A DNA stretch of 64,000 bases, taken from contig JAEEQG010000148.1 in NCBI GenBank assembly GCA_016285185.1, positions 1-64,000 of the forward strand, read 5' to 3'. The position numbers were made by a program, and so were the translations under genes. Positions 1 through 8,547 of the stretch are shown one piece after another. Position 1 is the first letter of the stretch. Each line of letters opens with the position of its first letter. The notes below the pieces were generated by a model. It searched no databases, was not told where the DNA came from, and was given only the letters and a program-made list of their open reading frames with translations. The DNA is from Spirochaetota bacterium (GTDB lineage: Bacteria; Spirochaetota; Spirochaetia; Treponematales; Treponemataceae).

Positions 1-361
1 AAGCGGTTGATTTTATTACTGTGTCATGTATAATGCAGTAGTAAATCATAACTGTTCCCGTATGGGAGCAGACACTGAATATAGTGTGTCCCTTTTCATT
101 CAGTTCTTTTATTTTTTGTGTCATTATTCAGGTGCATATCATTCACCTTCGATAATAAAGTACAAAATGTTAAGTATTTGATATTGTATTTTTATGATAA
201 CTCTTCACTTTTTTTTGTGTTTGCTATGATATTTTATTTAAAGAATATTTAATAAAAAAAATACGAAGTTATTTTTAACAGAGGTATATATGATCAAAAA
301 TCAAATAAGAGATTTTTTTTAAAATCTCATAAAACAATCCGTTAGAGAACTTTTACTAGAA

Positions 362-1261
362 ATGGGTGAGAAAAATGATACTTTAGAACAGGAACAATTG
401 CATGTTGGAGATATGACATTAGCTATTAAGCGGATTTTTTGGAATTCAGAAAAAAATCCTTTCACGCCTGAAACTTGGGATGATTACGGTTTTCAGGTTT
501 TTTCACAATGGAATGAGGATGGACTTATCCAATACCTTATAAACCATGTTGAAATAGAAAACAAAACATTTATAGAATTTGGAGTAGAAGATTATTCAGA
601 ATGTAATACCAAATTTCTTCTTATGCATGATAATTGGACAGGGTTGTGTATGGATGGATCTTCTAAGGCTATGGAAAAATTAAGAAATAATAGTTTATAC
701 TGGAAATATACAATCGAATCAAAGGCTGCTTTTATTACGAAAGAGAATATTAACCAATTAATTTCTGAAAGTGGTTTTACAGGTGATGTAGGACTTTTAA
801 GTATAGATATAGATGGTATGGATTATTGGGTACTTGATGCAATTGATTGTATAAAACCAAGAATAATTATTTGTGAGTTCAATCCAATATTTGGTGCAAA
901 GGAAAAGGTTTCTGTACCGTACAAATCAGATTTTTATCGAACTAATGCTCATTATTCAAATTTATATTGGGGAGCTTCTTTAGGAGCCTTTGATGATCTT
1001 GCAAAAAAGAATGGTTATAAACTTGTATGTTTAAACAGTGGTAGACATAATGCTTTTTTTATTAGAAAAGATGTAAAAAATAACGTACCTGAAGTATCTG
1101 TGGAAAGAGCATTTCGCGAAGCAAAATTCAGAGAATCAAGAGATAAAAAAGGAAATTTAACATTTCTTTCTCTTAAACAAGGTAGGAAAATTATTGGGGA
1201 TTTGGAAGTCTTAGATATAAATACTGGAAAATCAAAAAAAATTAAGGATTTACAGATATAA
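362..1261 (+). CDS. FkbM-like / SAM-methyltransferase-like protein of surface polysaccharide loci
   Basis: 299-aa ORF; 'FIEFGVEDYSECNTKFLL' and 'GLLSIDIDGMDYWVLDAI..PRIIICEFN' resemble FkbM-type Rossmann motifs; located at edge of glycan locus. Confidence 0.55.
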   Translation: MGEKNDTLEQEQLHVGDMTLAIKRIFWNSEKNPFTPETWDDYGFQVFSQWNEDGLIQYLINHVEIENKTFIEFGVEDYSECNTKFLLMHDNWTGLCMDGSSKAMEKLRNNSLYWKYTIESKAAFITKENINQLISESGFTGDVGLLSIDIDGMDYWVLDAIDCIKPRIIICEFNPIFGAKEKVSVPYKSDFYRTNAHYSNLYWGASLGAFDDLAKKNGYKLVCLNSGRHNAFFIRKDVKNNVPEVSVERAFREAKFRESRDKKGNLTFLSLKQGRKIIGDLEVLDINTGKSKKIKDLQI

Positions 1262-1299
1262 AAATTCCCCTCTGTTGAAACAAATGTATATGTTCACTA

Positions 1300-2139
1300 T
1301 TATCTGTGAGAGGAGACTTTTATTACTATCAATTCAGCTTTTGTGGTTTTCCCATTACATACACAGGAAACAGCTATATTAGGAAACAGAAAGACAAGTG
1401 ATTCTTTTTTCGCAGAAAGTTGCTGGTCTGCAGTCGTTAATGTAATATCTCCGGAAATAACAAAGAGTGCAGTAAAGTTTTTGGAATCGATTTCTATTTC
1501 TGTCTTTCCGCTGATATTCATTTTTTCTATCCTAAAATATTCACAGGAAAAAATACTGTTAAAACCCTTTATCGGAACGGAATGTATGGGTTGAATAACA
1601 TCAAGGCATTTTTTTACATGAACTTCCCTGTCTCGTTTCCAATCGTACAACCTGTATGTGATGTCACAGGACTGCTGTACTTCCAGAATACGCATGCCGC
1701 CTTTTATTGCATGGACTGTTCCTGCAGGAATAAAGATCAAATCTCCTTTTTTTACAGGAGTTTCAAACAGAAAGTCTTCTATTTTATTGTTAGTTATGGC
1801 TTTTTTTAATGATTCGTTATCATAGATGCTTTTTAATCCGGTTATTAACCGAGTACCTGGCTGGGCATCAAGAATATACCAACATTCAGTTTTGCCAATA
1901 GAATCCTCATTCTTAAGTGCATACTCATCATCGGGATGAACTTGAAGAGAAAGATTTTCATATGTCTGTATTAATTTTATAAGAAGAGGATATTTACCTG
2001 CAGTTATTTTGCTTATCGGGTATGTTTCGCCATCAATTGTATATGTTGATTCTTTGTTCGTAATGTTTGATACTATCCAGTTTTCATAACCCCAAACTTT
2101 TTCCGATACATAAGGCGAAAGCACATACATTTTCAACAT
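1300..2139 (-). CDS. manA: Mannose-6-phosphate isomerase, class I
   Basis: Type I PMI motifs: 'KVWGYENW', 'LSLQVHPDDEYA', 'GKTECWYILDA', 'KKGDLIFIPAGTVHAI', 'EVQQSCDITYRLYDW'. Confidence 0.93.
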   Translation of the reverse strand: MLKMYVLSPYVSEKVWGYENWIVSNITNKESTYTIDGETYPISKITAGKYPLLIKLIQTYENLSLQVHPDDEYALKNEDSIGKTECWYILDAQPGTRLITGLKSIYDNESLKKAITNNKIEDFLFETPVKKGDLIFIPAGTVHAIKGGMRILEVQQSCDITYRLYDWKRDREVHVKKCLDVIQPIHSVPIKGFNSIFSCEYFRIEKMNISGKTEIEIDSKNFTALFVISGDITLTTADQQLSAKKESLVFLFPNIAVSCVCNGKTTKAELIVIKVSSHR

Positions 2140-2372
2140 TAAAATATAATAATTATAAAAGCATCTTTTTTCAACCGTTTTTATCAGTTCATAATAATCT
2201 GCGAAAAAAACTTAATATTTTGGTTCAATCTTTTGATAAACTATTTTTATAGGTAAAGTAGGTCTTCACTACAAATAGCAAAATACGTTGTTTTTTATTC
2301 TAATGATTTTCTGTTTTATATTACCACAATCAAATTAAATATGATAAAATATTATTTGAGGAAATTCGAATA

Positions 2373-3083
2373 ATGAGTTTTTTTGAGAAAAATTGTGATA
2401 AATGCTATAAATCATATTATGTCAATAATATCATTACCATTGGTAATATGAGACTTCAATCGGTAGAATGTCCCTATTGTAAAGAGATATCTTATATTAA
2501 TTCTAGTAGTATTCCTCGAACTTCAAAGCAGTGTTTAAAAAGAATTCGACCAACTAGTGTGTTGCAAGACTTTAATAATCCTATAAAATATCCGAAGTTT
2601 CAAAATTGTGTTTATCACTTAACTTCGGAAAAGAATTTACAATTAATCCAAAAAAGAGGGTTATCATCTTATTCGCAATTAAAGGCAAAGAATATAAGTG
2701 TAACTACGGGTGGAGATGAGACATCCCTAGCTATTGATAATAATCTTGGATTAGACAAATATATTCATCTTTCTTTTACGGACTGGTGCCCGATGTTTTA
2801 TGAAAAAGAACAATTAGGAGAAAAATTATATACACTGCATATAAGTCTAGATGTTTTAGATCAGTCAGGTGTTTTATTTTGTGATAAAATTGCTACTACT
2901 AATGATGCTTTTTTCTATGATTACTTGGATTTGGATGTATTTGACTTTGAAGCTGTTTATGCTCGCTTAGACTGGAGAACACCAATTGGGCAAAAAAGGA
3001 GAAATCAAGCAGAAAAATATGAAATATTAGTACCAAACTATATCGCTCCTGAAAAAATAATCGATGCAATCCCTAGAAGTTAG
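2373..3083 (+). CDS. DarT-like (DUF4433-type) DNA ADP-ribosyltransferase toxin with N-terminal zinc-ribbon-like segment
   Basis: 'VYHLTSEKNLQLIQKRGL' (DarT-like N-terminal motif), 'YIHLSFTDWCPMFYEK', 'RRNQAEKYEILVPNYIAPEKI' (C-terminal region with conserved Glu); N-terminal CxxC (CDKC) and CxxC (CPYC) pairs. Confidence 0.72.
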   Translation: MSFFEKNCDKCYKSYYVNNIITIGNMRLQSVECPYCKEISYINSSSIPRTSKQCLKRIRPTSVLQDFNNPIKYPKFQNCVYHLTSEKNLQLIQKRGLSSYSQLKAKNISVTTGGDETSLAIDNNLGLDKYIHLSFTDWCPMFYEKEQLGEKLYTLHISLDVLDQSGVLFCDKIATTNDAFFYDYLDLDVFDFEAVYARLDWRTPIGQKRRNQAEKYEILVPNYIAPEKIIDAIPRS

Positions 3084-3786
3084 AGATTATCTTATGGCCA
3101 AGAAGTCTGTTTATTTACCAAAAAAACATGTTGTTGGTGTTGAAATAAAAAAACTGGATTATGAATGCTTCCCTGGTTTTTCACTTACTCAAAAACGAAA
3201 GTCGATAAACTCGTTGAAAGCTTCTGCAGAAACACAGGGAATAAAAAACTTTTTAGAGGTTTCTTCTAAATCCGATAATGAACTTGGAATAGCATTAAGC
3301 GCATTTAACCTCAAATTTGAAACAATCAGACCAAAAATGGTTCTTACAGTTGAAAACGTATTTCAGGCAAGTAAAGTTTTCGAACACGGCGGTCCATATG
3401 CCGATTTATTATCTGTTTCTGCTAAAGAAGCAAAACAAGATAAAAGATTAAAAACTTCTGGAAAATTACTAAAATTTAGATTCTATGGAAAAGACTATCC
3501 GACGACTCCTCCAACTTTCTTTTACGACTGGTTATATATAAATGCGTTGATAAAAAATGATAATTTGATAAACCAACTATTAAAATATGATTGTTTTTCA
3601 GATATTGAGTTTAATGATACAAAATCAATAAATTGTCAGGCATATTCTGTTGCTTTATTTGTTTCGATGAAAAAAAATGATGTAGATTTAACGCAACTCA
3701 AAGATAAATCAAACTTTTTATATATATGTAAAAAAGAGTATGAATCTAGATGGCATCAAGAAGGTAAAAAACTTATTCAATTATAA
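3064..3786 (+). CDS. NADAR-family protein, probable DarT1-type antitoxin (ADP-ribosyl-guanine hydrolase-like); start may be ATG at 3094
   Basis: 'ENVFQASKVFEHGGPYADLLSVSAKEAKQDKRLKTSGKLLKF...FYDWLYINAL', recalled as typical of NADAR proteins paired with DarT1; overlaps or abuts the DarT-like ORF. Confidence 0.68.
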   Translation: MQSLEVRDYLMAKKSVYLPKKHVVGVEIKKLDYECFPGFSLTQKRKSINSLKASAETQGIKNFLEVSSKSDNELGIALSAFNLKFETIRPKMVLTVENVFQASKVFEHGGPYADLLSVSAKEAKQDKRLKTSGKLLKFRFYGKDYPTTPPTFFYDWLYINALIKNDNLINQLLKYDCFSDIEFNDTKSINCQAYSVALFVSMKKNDVDLTQLKDKSNFLYICKKEYESRWHQEGKKLIQL

Positions 3787-3992
3787 AGAAATTTCACTTT
3801 GATGAAAATTTAAAATGTGGATTTGGAAAATGCTGGGATTTTAAGATTTCTTTAAAATCTGGAAAAAATGAAGTAGTAAATATGTCTATTGGTAGAGATA
3901 ATTCCAAAATAATAATCGTTGATTATGTGGCAGGCATGGATGAACCCAGTAAAAGCAGAAATAAAGGGATGTGCTCTTTTTGGTTTTTCTGA
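3768..3992 (+). pseudogene. Stop-free fragment downstream of NADAR, possible degraded ORF of unknown family
   Basis: About 75 stop-free codons: 'KTYSIIKKFHFDENLKCGFGKCWDFKISLKSGKNEVVNMSIGRDNSKIIIVDYVAGMDEPSKSRNKGMCSFWFF*', with no start codon at the head. Confidence 0.25.
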
Positions 3993-4042
3993 ATAATTAT
4001 ATAATCCACACGATGGCAATTTGAGAAAAAAAGTTCCTATGT

Positions 4043-5212
4043 CTAAAATTCCCACTCGGCTTCAAATCCCAAAATTCGCTCACACTGAACATTTTTTATC
4101 ATATTCATTTGTACTAAACGATGCTCAGTGAATTTTTCATCACATTGAACAATAAGATCTGTTTCTCTGATTTCTTCAACACATTTTTTGATTTCAGGGG
4201 TAAGAATTGCGCGTGCCGGAGCAACGTAGTCGCTTCCTATAACAGGGCCGCGTTTTGAAAGATATTCGTCAAAATCGAGTTCCGGTTTGCCAAAGTCAAA
4301 GCCTTCTTCTGCAAACGGAACAAAAGCCATATTAAAGTCAAAGCAGGGATTTAAAACAATGCGCTCAAAAGTTTCGTTGTTTACCATAAAGCCAAAGTTA
4401 CCGAAGTGACGGTCACAGTTAAGTGTTATGCAATCTGCAACAATCATACGGCGGAAGTCGTCTTCACAGTTGAATTCACGATAAATTTCTAAAAGTTTTG
4501 GTAGGGTTAACTTTTCTTTATAGAATAAAGAAATCGGACGATATCCAAAATCTATCGAAGTAAAAATCTTACAGTCAGAAACAACTCTACCGTCATATTT
4601 TCTTAAAGTATATTTTACTGATTTGCAGATTTTTTCAAAAACCTGACTTGCAAGAACTTCTCCATAGGGTTCAAGTCCAGTATTTCTTGCTCCGTCACTT
4701 CCGGTTTTTATAAGATGAATGCCGTCTTTTTCGTTAAGCCAGCATTTGTCATAAGCTCCGTCGGTGGTAAGTTCTGGTGAAGTTGTTGACATTTGAATAC
4801 CGAACAGTCCGTTTCCGTCGAAAGAGAGCTTTGAAATTACCTCATCAAAGTTGTTCTCATAAAGATTTGCATCATGCCAGCAGACATTTTCATTGTTGCT
4901 TTTTACCCAAAGAGTGTCTGTTAATGAAAGGCAGTGGGTGAGTGCTATAAAACCGCTTTTTGTTTTTCCTCCGCACATCTCAAGAATCTTATTGACATGT
5001 GCCCTGTGTTTTGCAGAACTTCTGTTTGCTGTCCATGTATCTATATCTTTACACCAAAAAGGCAGACTATTGTATTCCTTTACAATTTTGCAAAGTTCAA
5101 GTTCACCTTCGCCTTCGATTATAAAGTCGCAGAGAGGAGTTTCTTTGTTTATGAGAGTGTAGGTCAAGCCTGACATAATGCATATTATATCAGACTTTGG
5201 CCTTTTCCGCAA
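4043..5212 (-). CDS. HipA-like (HipA_C) kinase domain protein; start may be Met13 (about 5176)
   Basis: 'VADCITLNCDRHFGNFGF' (N-x-DRH-x2-N catalytic loop) and 'LNPCFDFNMAF' (metal-binding Asp segment) are HipA/CtkA-like. No HipB-type gene adjacent. Confidence 0.75.
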   Translation of the reverse strand: MRKRPKSDIICIMSGLTYTLINKETPLCDFIIEGEGELELCKIVKEYNSLPFWCKDIDTWTANRSSAKHRAHVNKILEMCGGKTKSGFIALTHCLSLTDTLWVKSNNENVCWHDANLYENNFDEVISKLSFDGNGLFGIQMSTTSPELTTDGAYDKCWLNEKDGIHLIKTGSDGARNTGLEPYGEVLASQVFEKICKSVKYTLRKYDGRVVSDCKIFTSIDFGYRPISLFYKEKLTLPKLLEIYREFNCEDDFRRMIVADCITLNCDRHFGNFGFMVNNETFERIVLNPCFDFNMAFVPFAEEGFDFGKPELDFDEYLSKRGPVIGSDYVAPARAILTPEIKKCVEEIRETDLIVQCDEKFTEHRLVQMNMIKNVQCERILGFEAEWEF

Positions 5213-5403
5213 AACTTTTCTTGTTTATCATTAAACAAACTTAATACAATAATAGTACGAATGTAAATTACCTTCACAGGGGATTCCGCCCAGAAGGTTA
5301 GTTCCATACCAACGGAGTTTTCTTGCTGAAGAGCATGTAAGAAGAAAGCGAATGTTACGCTCTTCAAACAAAAGATGACACTCGTTCAATAATTCAGGGC
5401 ACA

Positions 5404-5452
5404 GTAACGAAATGATTATACTGGATATTATTCTCTTTTCGCATTATAATTA
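5404..5452. repeat. Left copy of imperfect direct repeat flanking the gtrII-like gene
   Basis: gtaacgaaatgattatactggatattattctcttttcgcattataatta; compare 7087..7133. Confidence 0.7.
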
Positions 5453-5507
5453 TATATTCGAGGAAGTAAAAACAACAACATATTTTTATTATTAAAGAGG
5501 ATAAATT

Positions 5508-7019
5508 ATGAAAAAAAATCCATTAACCTTACCCATAGATAATATTAAACAAAATAAAATCGTTTTATTGTTATCCGTAATAATTTTTTTTATTTGTCAT
5601 GCATACTGTTTTATGAATATAACATACAGTCATGATTCCCTTATGATTTATCAAAACGATGGGCTTTGGCAAATATCTATAGGAAGATTTCTACAACCAT
5701 TATACAATGTTTTTTTTAGAGGATGTATTTCTGCTCCGTTGTTAATAGGAACTATTGAGTTCATATATGCTATAATTGCTTCCTTTTTAATAATAGAAAT
5801 TATTGAAATAAAAGAACCATTTCAAAAAATATTAGCAATTTCAATTCTACTGACTTCAACAACTTTAACTCTAACAAATGCAACTTATATTAATAAATCT
5901 GACATCTTTATGCTTGCACTTCTTTTTGCTACTGCAGGAGCTTATGTAGCTATAAAAAATCTTAAATTTTCATTTGTTGCTATAATATTTTTTGTAGCTT
6001 CTCTTGGATTATATCAGGCATATCTTCAAGTTGGAGTAGTTTTATTGATGTTTGATATATTTAAGGATATTATTAATAACAAAGATTTTAAAAAATTCAT
6101 TAAAAAATCAGTAATCTATGTAGCCATAATACTTTCTTCACTTATTATTTATTTTGGTTTTTTCAAATTATGCCTACATATTTTTCATATTAAACCAGCA
6201 AATACTTATAACGGATTATCAAATGTTGGAGATTTTGGTAGCTTCAAGAATATTATCGTATGTTTTTTGGGAGCATATAAATATGCAATTCGAGGACTAC
6301 TAAAACCAGTAACTATTCTCACATATGACAAATTTAAATCTATTCCCATTATAATAATAATTTTGATTTCTACTTCTTTAATTATATTCCAATCTTTTAA
6401 AAATAAACTTTCAAAAGTAAATATTATTCTTTTAGTATTACTTTTACTTTTATTGCCATTCGGTTATAATTTTGTTTATTTTATTTCACAAGGAATGGAA
6501 CATGATTTAATGACATATAGTTTTTGTGTGGTTCCTCTTTTTGCTTTTTTCTTAATTAGATGTTCTAATCTGAAATCAAAAATAATAAAAATTATTCTTT
6601 ATACGGCATTTTTAATAATATCATTTAATAATATAATTTATGCCAATCAAATTTATGTTAAGAAAAATCTTGAACGTGAATCAACTTTATCAATTGTAAC
6701 AAGAGTTATAGACAGAATAGAACAAACTGAAGGGTATACCCCTAAAGAAACACCCGTCGTCTTTATTGGTGGAATAGAGAATAATCCTAATTTATCAACT
6801 GTTAGATGTGGTTTTACTTATGAAGGTACAGGAAATAGCAGTACTGTCACTGCAACTTATAACTTGCCAACATATTTTTATGAATATTTATCGTATCCAA
6901 TAAAATTTGGTAATCAAGAACACGCTCCTGATGAAGTTTTATCTAAAATTCAACTTTTCCCGGCAAAAGATTGTACAATAATGCATGAAGGAATTCTGTA
7001 TATGAAATTATCAGATTAA
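5508..7019 (+). CDS. GtrII-type glucosyltransferase domain membrane protein
   Basis: 503-aa polytopic protein; 'YSHDSLMIYQNDGLWQISIGRFLQPLYNVFFRGCISAPLLIGTIEF' is characteristic of the GtrII family (serotype conversion). Confidence 0.75.
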   Translation: MKKNPLTLPIDNIKQNKIVLLLSVIIFFICHAYCFMNITYSHDSLMIYQNDGLWQISIGRFLQPLYNVFFRGCISAPLLIGTIEFIYAIIASFLIIEIIEIKEPFQKILAISILLTSTTLTLTNATYINKSDIFMLALLFATAGAYVAIKNLKFSFVAIIFFVASLGLYQAYLQVGVVLLMFDIFKDIINNKDFKKFIKKSVIYVAIILSSLIIYFGFFKLCLHIFHIKPANTYNGLSNVGDFGSFKNIIVCFLGAYKYAIRGLLKPVTILTYDKFKSIPIIIIILISTSLIIFQSFKNKLSKVNIILLVLLLLLLPFGYNFVYFISQGMEHDLMTYSFCVVPLFAFFLIRCSNLKSKIIKIILYTAFLIISFNNIIYANQIYVKKNLERESTLSIVTRVIDRIEQTEGYTPKETPVVFIGGIENNPNLSTVRCGFTYEGTGNSSTVTATYNLPTYFYEYLSYPIKFGNQEHAPDEVLSKIQLFPAKDCTIMHEGILYMKLSD

Positions 7020-7090
7020 CAGTGTACAGTTTTATGTGTTTTTTGCGATTGTATCTGTTCTTTATTTTGTATGTACTTACAAAATGGTAA
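7016..7090 (+). pseudogene. Truncated 5' fragment of an MBOAT O-acyltransferase gene (near-identical to 24950..25025)
   Basis: ttaacagtgtacagttttatgtgttttttgcgattgta[tct]gttctttattttgtatgtact[t]acaaaat matches the 5' coding region of the MBOAT gene at 24945 with only a few mismatches. Confidence 0.88.
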
Positions 7091-7133
7091 TGAAATAATT
7101 ATACTGGATATTTTCTCTCTTTCCATAATTAAG
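7087..7133. repeat. Right copy of imperfect direct repeat flanking the gtrII-like gene
   Basis: gtaatgaaataattatactggatattttctctctttccataatta; compare 5404..5452. Confidence 0.7.
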
Positions 7134-7167
7134 TTAACGCAACAGTATTACAATATTTACCTAATAG

Positions 7168-7286
7168 ACTGAAAACATTATCTTTTCAGCCTGGTAATAT
7201 TTTGCTGCAAGGCTTAAAACATTTTCATATAAGACTGAAAATATTTTGTTAAAAGCCTTACAAGATAATTATACAAGGCTTTTAAG
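7168..7286. repeat. Short interspersed direct/inverted repeats upstream of XRE gene
   Basis: GACTGAAAAYATT at 7168 and 7233; AAGGCTT-type motifs at 7209 and 7275 with inverse AAAAGCCTT at 7251 (hairpin with 7275..7283). Confidence 0.5.
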
Positions 7287-7314
7287 AAAATTATATAATT
7301 GGTGAATAATTTAC

Positions 7315-7343
7315 TTGACAATAAAACTATAGGATGATAATAT
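7315..7343 (+). promoter_or_regulatory. Sigma70-type promoter of XRE/ImmA operon
   Basis: TTGACA (7315..7320), 17-nt spacer, TAATAT (7338..7343). Confidence 0.7.
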
Positions 7344-7432
7344 AATATACAAATGGTGGATTTGTACTCTCGCCGTTATAAAATGGAGAAACAAATATGG
7401 GTTCAGTTTTCTGTCTGTAAGAGGGGGCTTTT

Positions 7433-7771
7433 ATGACAAATTCAAAAGAAACTGTTTTTTCCAGGAGAGTAAAAGAATTAATGAGAGAGAACCGCTATTC
7501 ACAAAAAAAACTTTGTGAGATTTGCGGTATTACAGAGGCAGCGTTCAGCCGTTATATGACGAGCGGACGCATACCGAGGACGGATGTGCTTGCAAATATT
7601 GCAAACACACTTCACACAACAAGTGACTACTTGCTTGGTAATGACAGCAGGTATGGTTACGATCAGCTTGAAATACTTCTTGCTTCAAGTAAAGACAATC
7701 TTAGTTTGAACCAAAAGAAAAAGCTGATTGCAATTCTTATGGAGGAGTATAAAAATGCTCAGGAAACCTAA
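7433..7771 (+). CDS. XRE-family HTH transcriptional regulator
   Basis: 'RVKELMRENRYSQKKLCEICGITEAAFSRYMTSGRIPRTDVLANIANTLHTTSDYLLG' is a canonical Xre/Cro HTH. Confidence 0.92.
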   Translation: MTNSKETVFSRRVKELMRENRYSQKKLCEICGITEAAFSRYMTSGRIPRTDVLANIANTLHTTSDYLLGNDSRYGYDQLEILLASSKDNLSLNQKKKLIAILMEEYKNAQET

Positions 7772-7789
7772 GAACAAAGGAGGTTATCT

Positions 7790-8362
7790 TTGCAGGAAGA
7801 TAGTGATGAACAGAGCGAAACACATTATTTGCTTCCAAACTGGAGGATAAATGAAATAATACTGATTGCTGCTCGGTTTTTGATTGATGAAGGTTATTCT
7901 GAAAATACCTTTGATTACAAGAAGGTTATTTCGAGTAAGGGCATTATAATTAAAGGTTACTCGACCTTTGACCCTGACAATCTTAAGGAGCTTCATAAGG
8001 TTTCACTAAGTTTATGGAATGAAGGCCTTTGCCTGGTATTTCCTGACAGAGAGAAAGGGAAAACCTGCTGTATGATTGCGTTTAATGATAACAAAAATGT
8101 GGCGGAAGAAATAATGAAGATTATCCTTCATGAGTTTGCTCATATAAAACTGCATCATACCGAGCAAAGTCCAAATGCAGAAGCTGAAGCAATATTGTTT
8201 TCCGAAGCGGTATTATTTCTTATCTTACCGGAAAATGGGCAACGAACAAAACTTAAGGTTGCATTGTCTGAAAGGAGAAAAAGGCTTTTTGAAGGGATAA
8301 AAGCCCGTTTAATAAAAAAACTTAATCTTCAAGGAGGTTGTATGAAAATAGGATGCAAATAA
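7790..8362 (+). CDS. ImmA/IrrE-family metallopeptidase (TTG start)
   Basis: 'IMKIILHEFAHIKLHH' HExxH zinc-protease motif; directly follows the XRE gene. Confidence 0.85.
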   Translation: MQEDSDEQSETHYLLPNWRINEIILIAARFLIDEGYSENTFDYKKVISSKGIIIKGYSTFDPDNLKELHKVSLSLWNEGLCLVFPDREKGKTCCMIAFNDNKNVAEEIMKIILHEFAHIKLHHTEQSPNAEAEAILFSEAVLFLILPENGQRTKLKVALSERRKRLFEGIKARLIKKLNLQGGCMKIGCK

Positions 8363-8364
8363 AA

Positions 8365-8407
8365 AAGCCTGTTAAAGTAAGTGCGCCAACACCTGCTTAA
8401 CAAGCTT
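8365..8407. repeat. Inverted repeat / possible weak terminator after immA-like gene
   Basis: aagcctgttaa (8365..8375) versus ttaacaagctt (8397..8407), one mismatch. Confidence 0.4.
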
Positions 8408-8418
8408 ATAAATCGGTC

Positions 8419-8482
8419 GGAGAGCCACATATGTGAATCTCGTTCAATTCAGATAAATAAAATATATCACATATGGCTCTCC
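8419..8482. repeat. Long imperfect inverted repeat (hairpin)
   Basis: ggagagccacatatgtga (8419..8436) and tcacatatggctctcc (8467..8482), complementary apart from a 2-nt bulge. Confidence 0.75.
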
Positions 8483-8547
8483 TTGTCAAAAGAAAGTTTT
8501 GACTGTTATGTCAAATAATCACTCAAAAAACAAAATAGGAGGGCTAT

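Noticed and set aside
1262-1320. Possible terminator between the first gene and manA
   Set aside because: Only a short cctct/agagg pairing with a long loop; too weak to call.
5185-5440. Open minus-strand frames, including an ATG-less 'PELLNECHLLFEERNIRFLLTCSSARKLRWYGTNLLGGIPCEGNLHSYYYCIKFV*'
   Set aside because: Short, no start or recognisable motif; could be a fossil but chance cannot be excluded without a search.
7130-7290. Possible integron attC site or CRISPR-like repeats
   Set aside because: No convincing RYYYAAC/GTTRRRY pair, no integrase or cas genes, and repeats are irregularly spaced and few.
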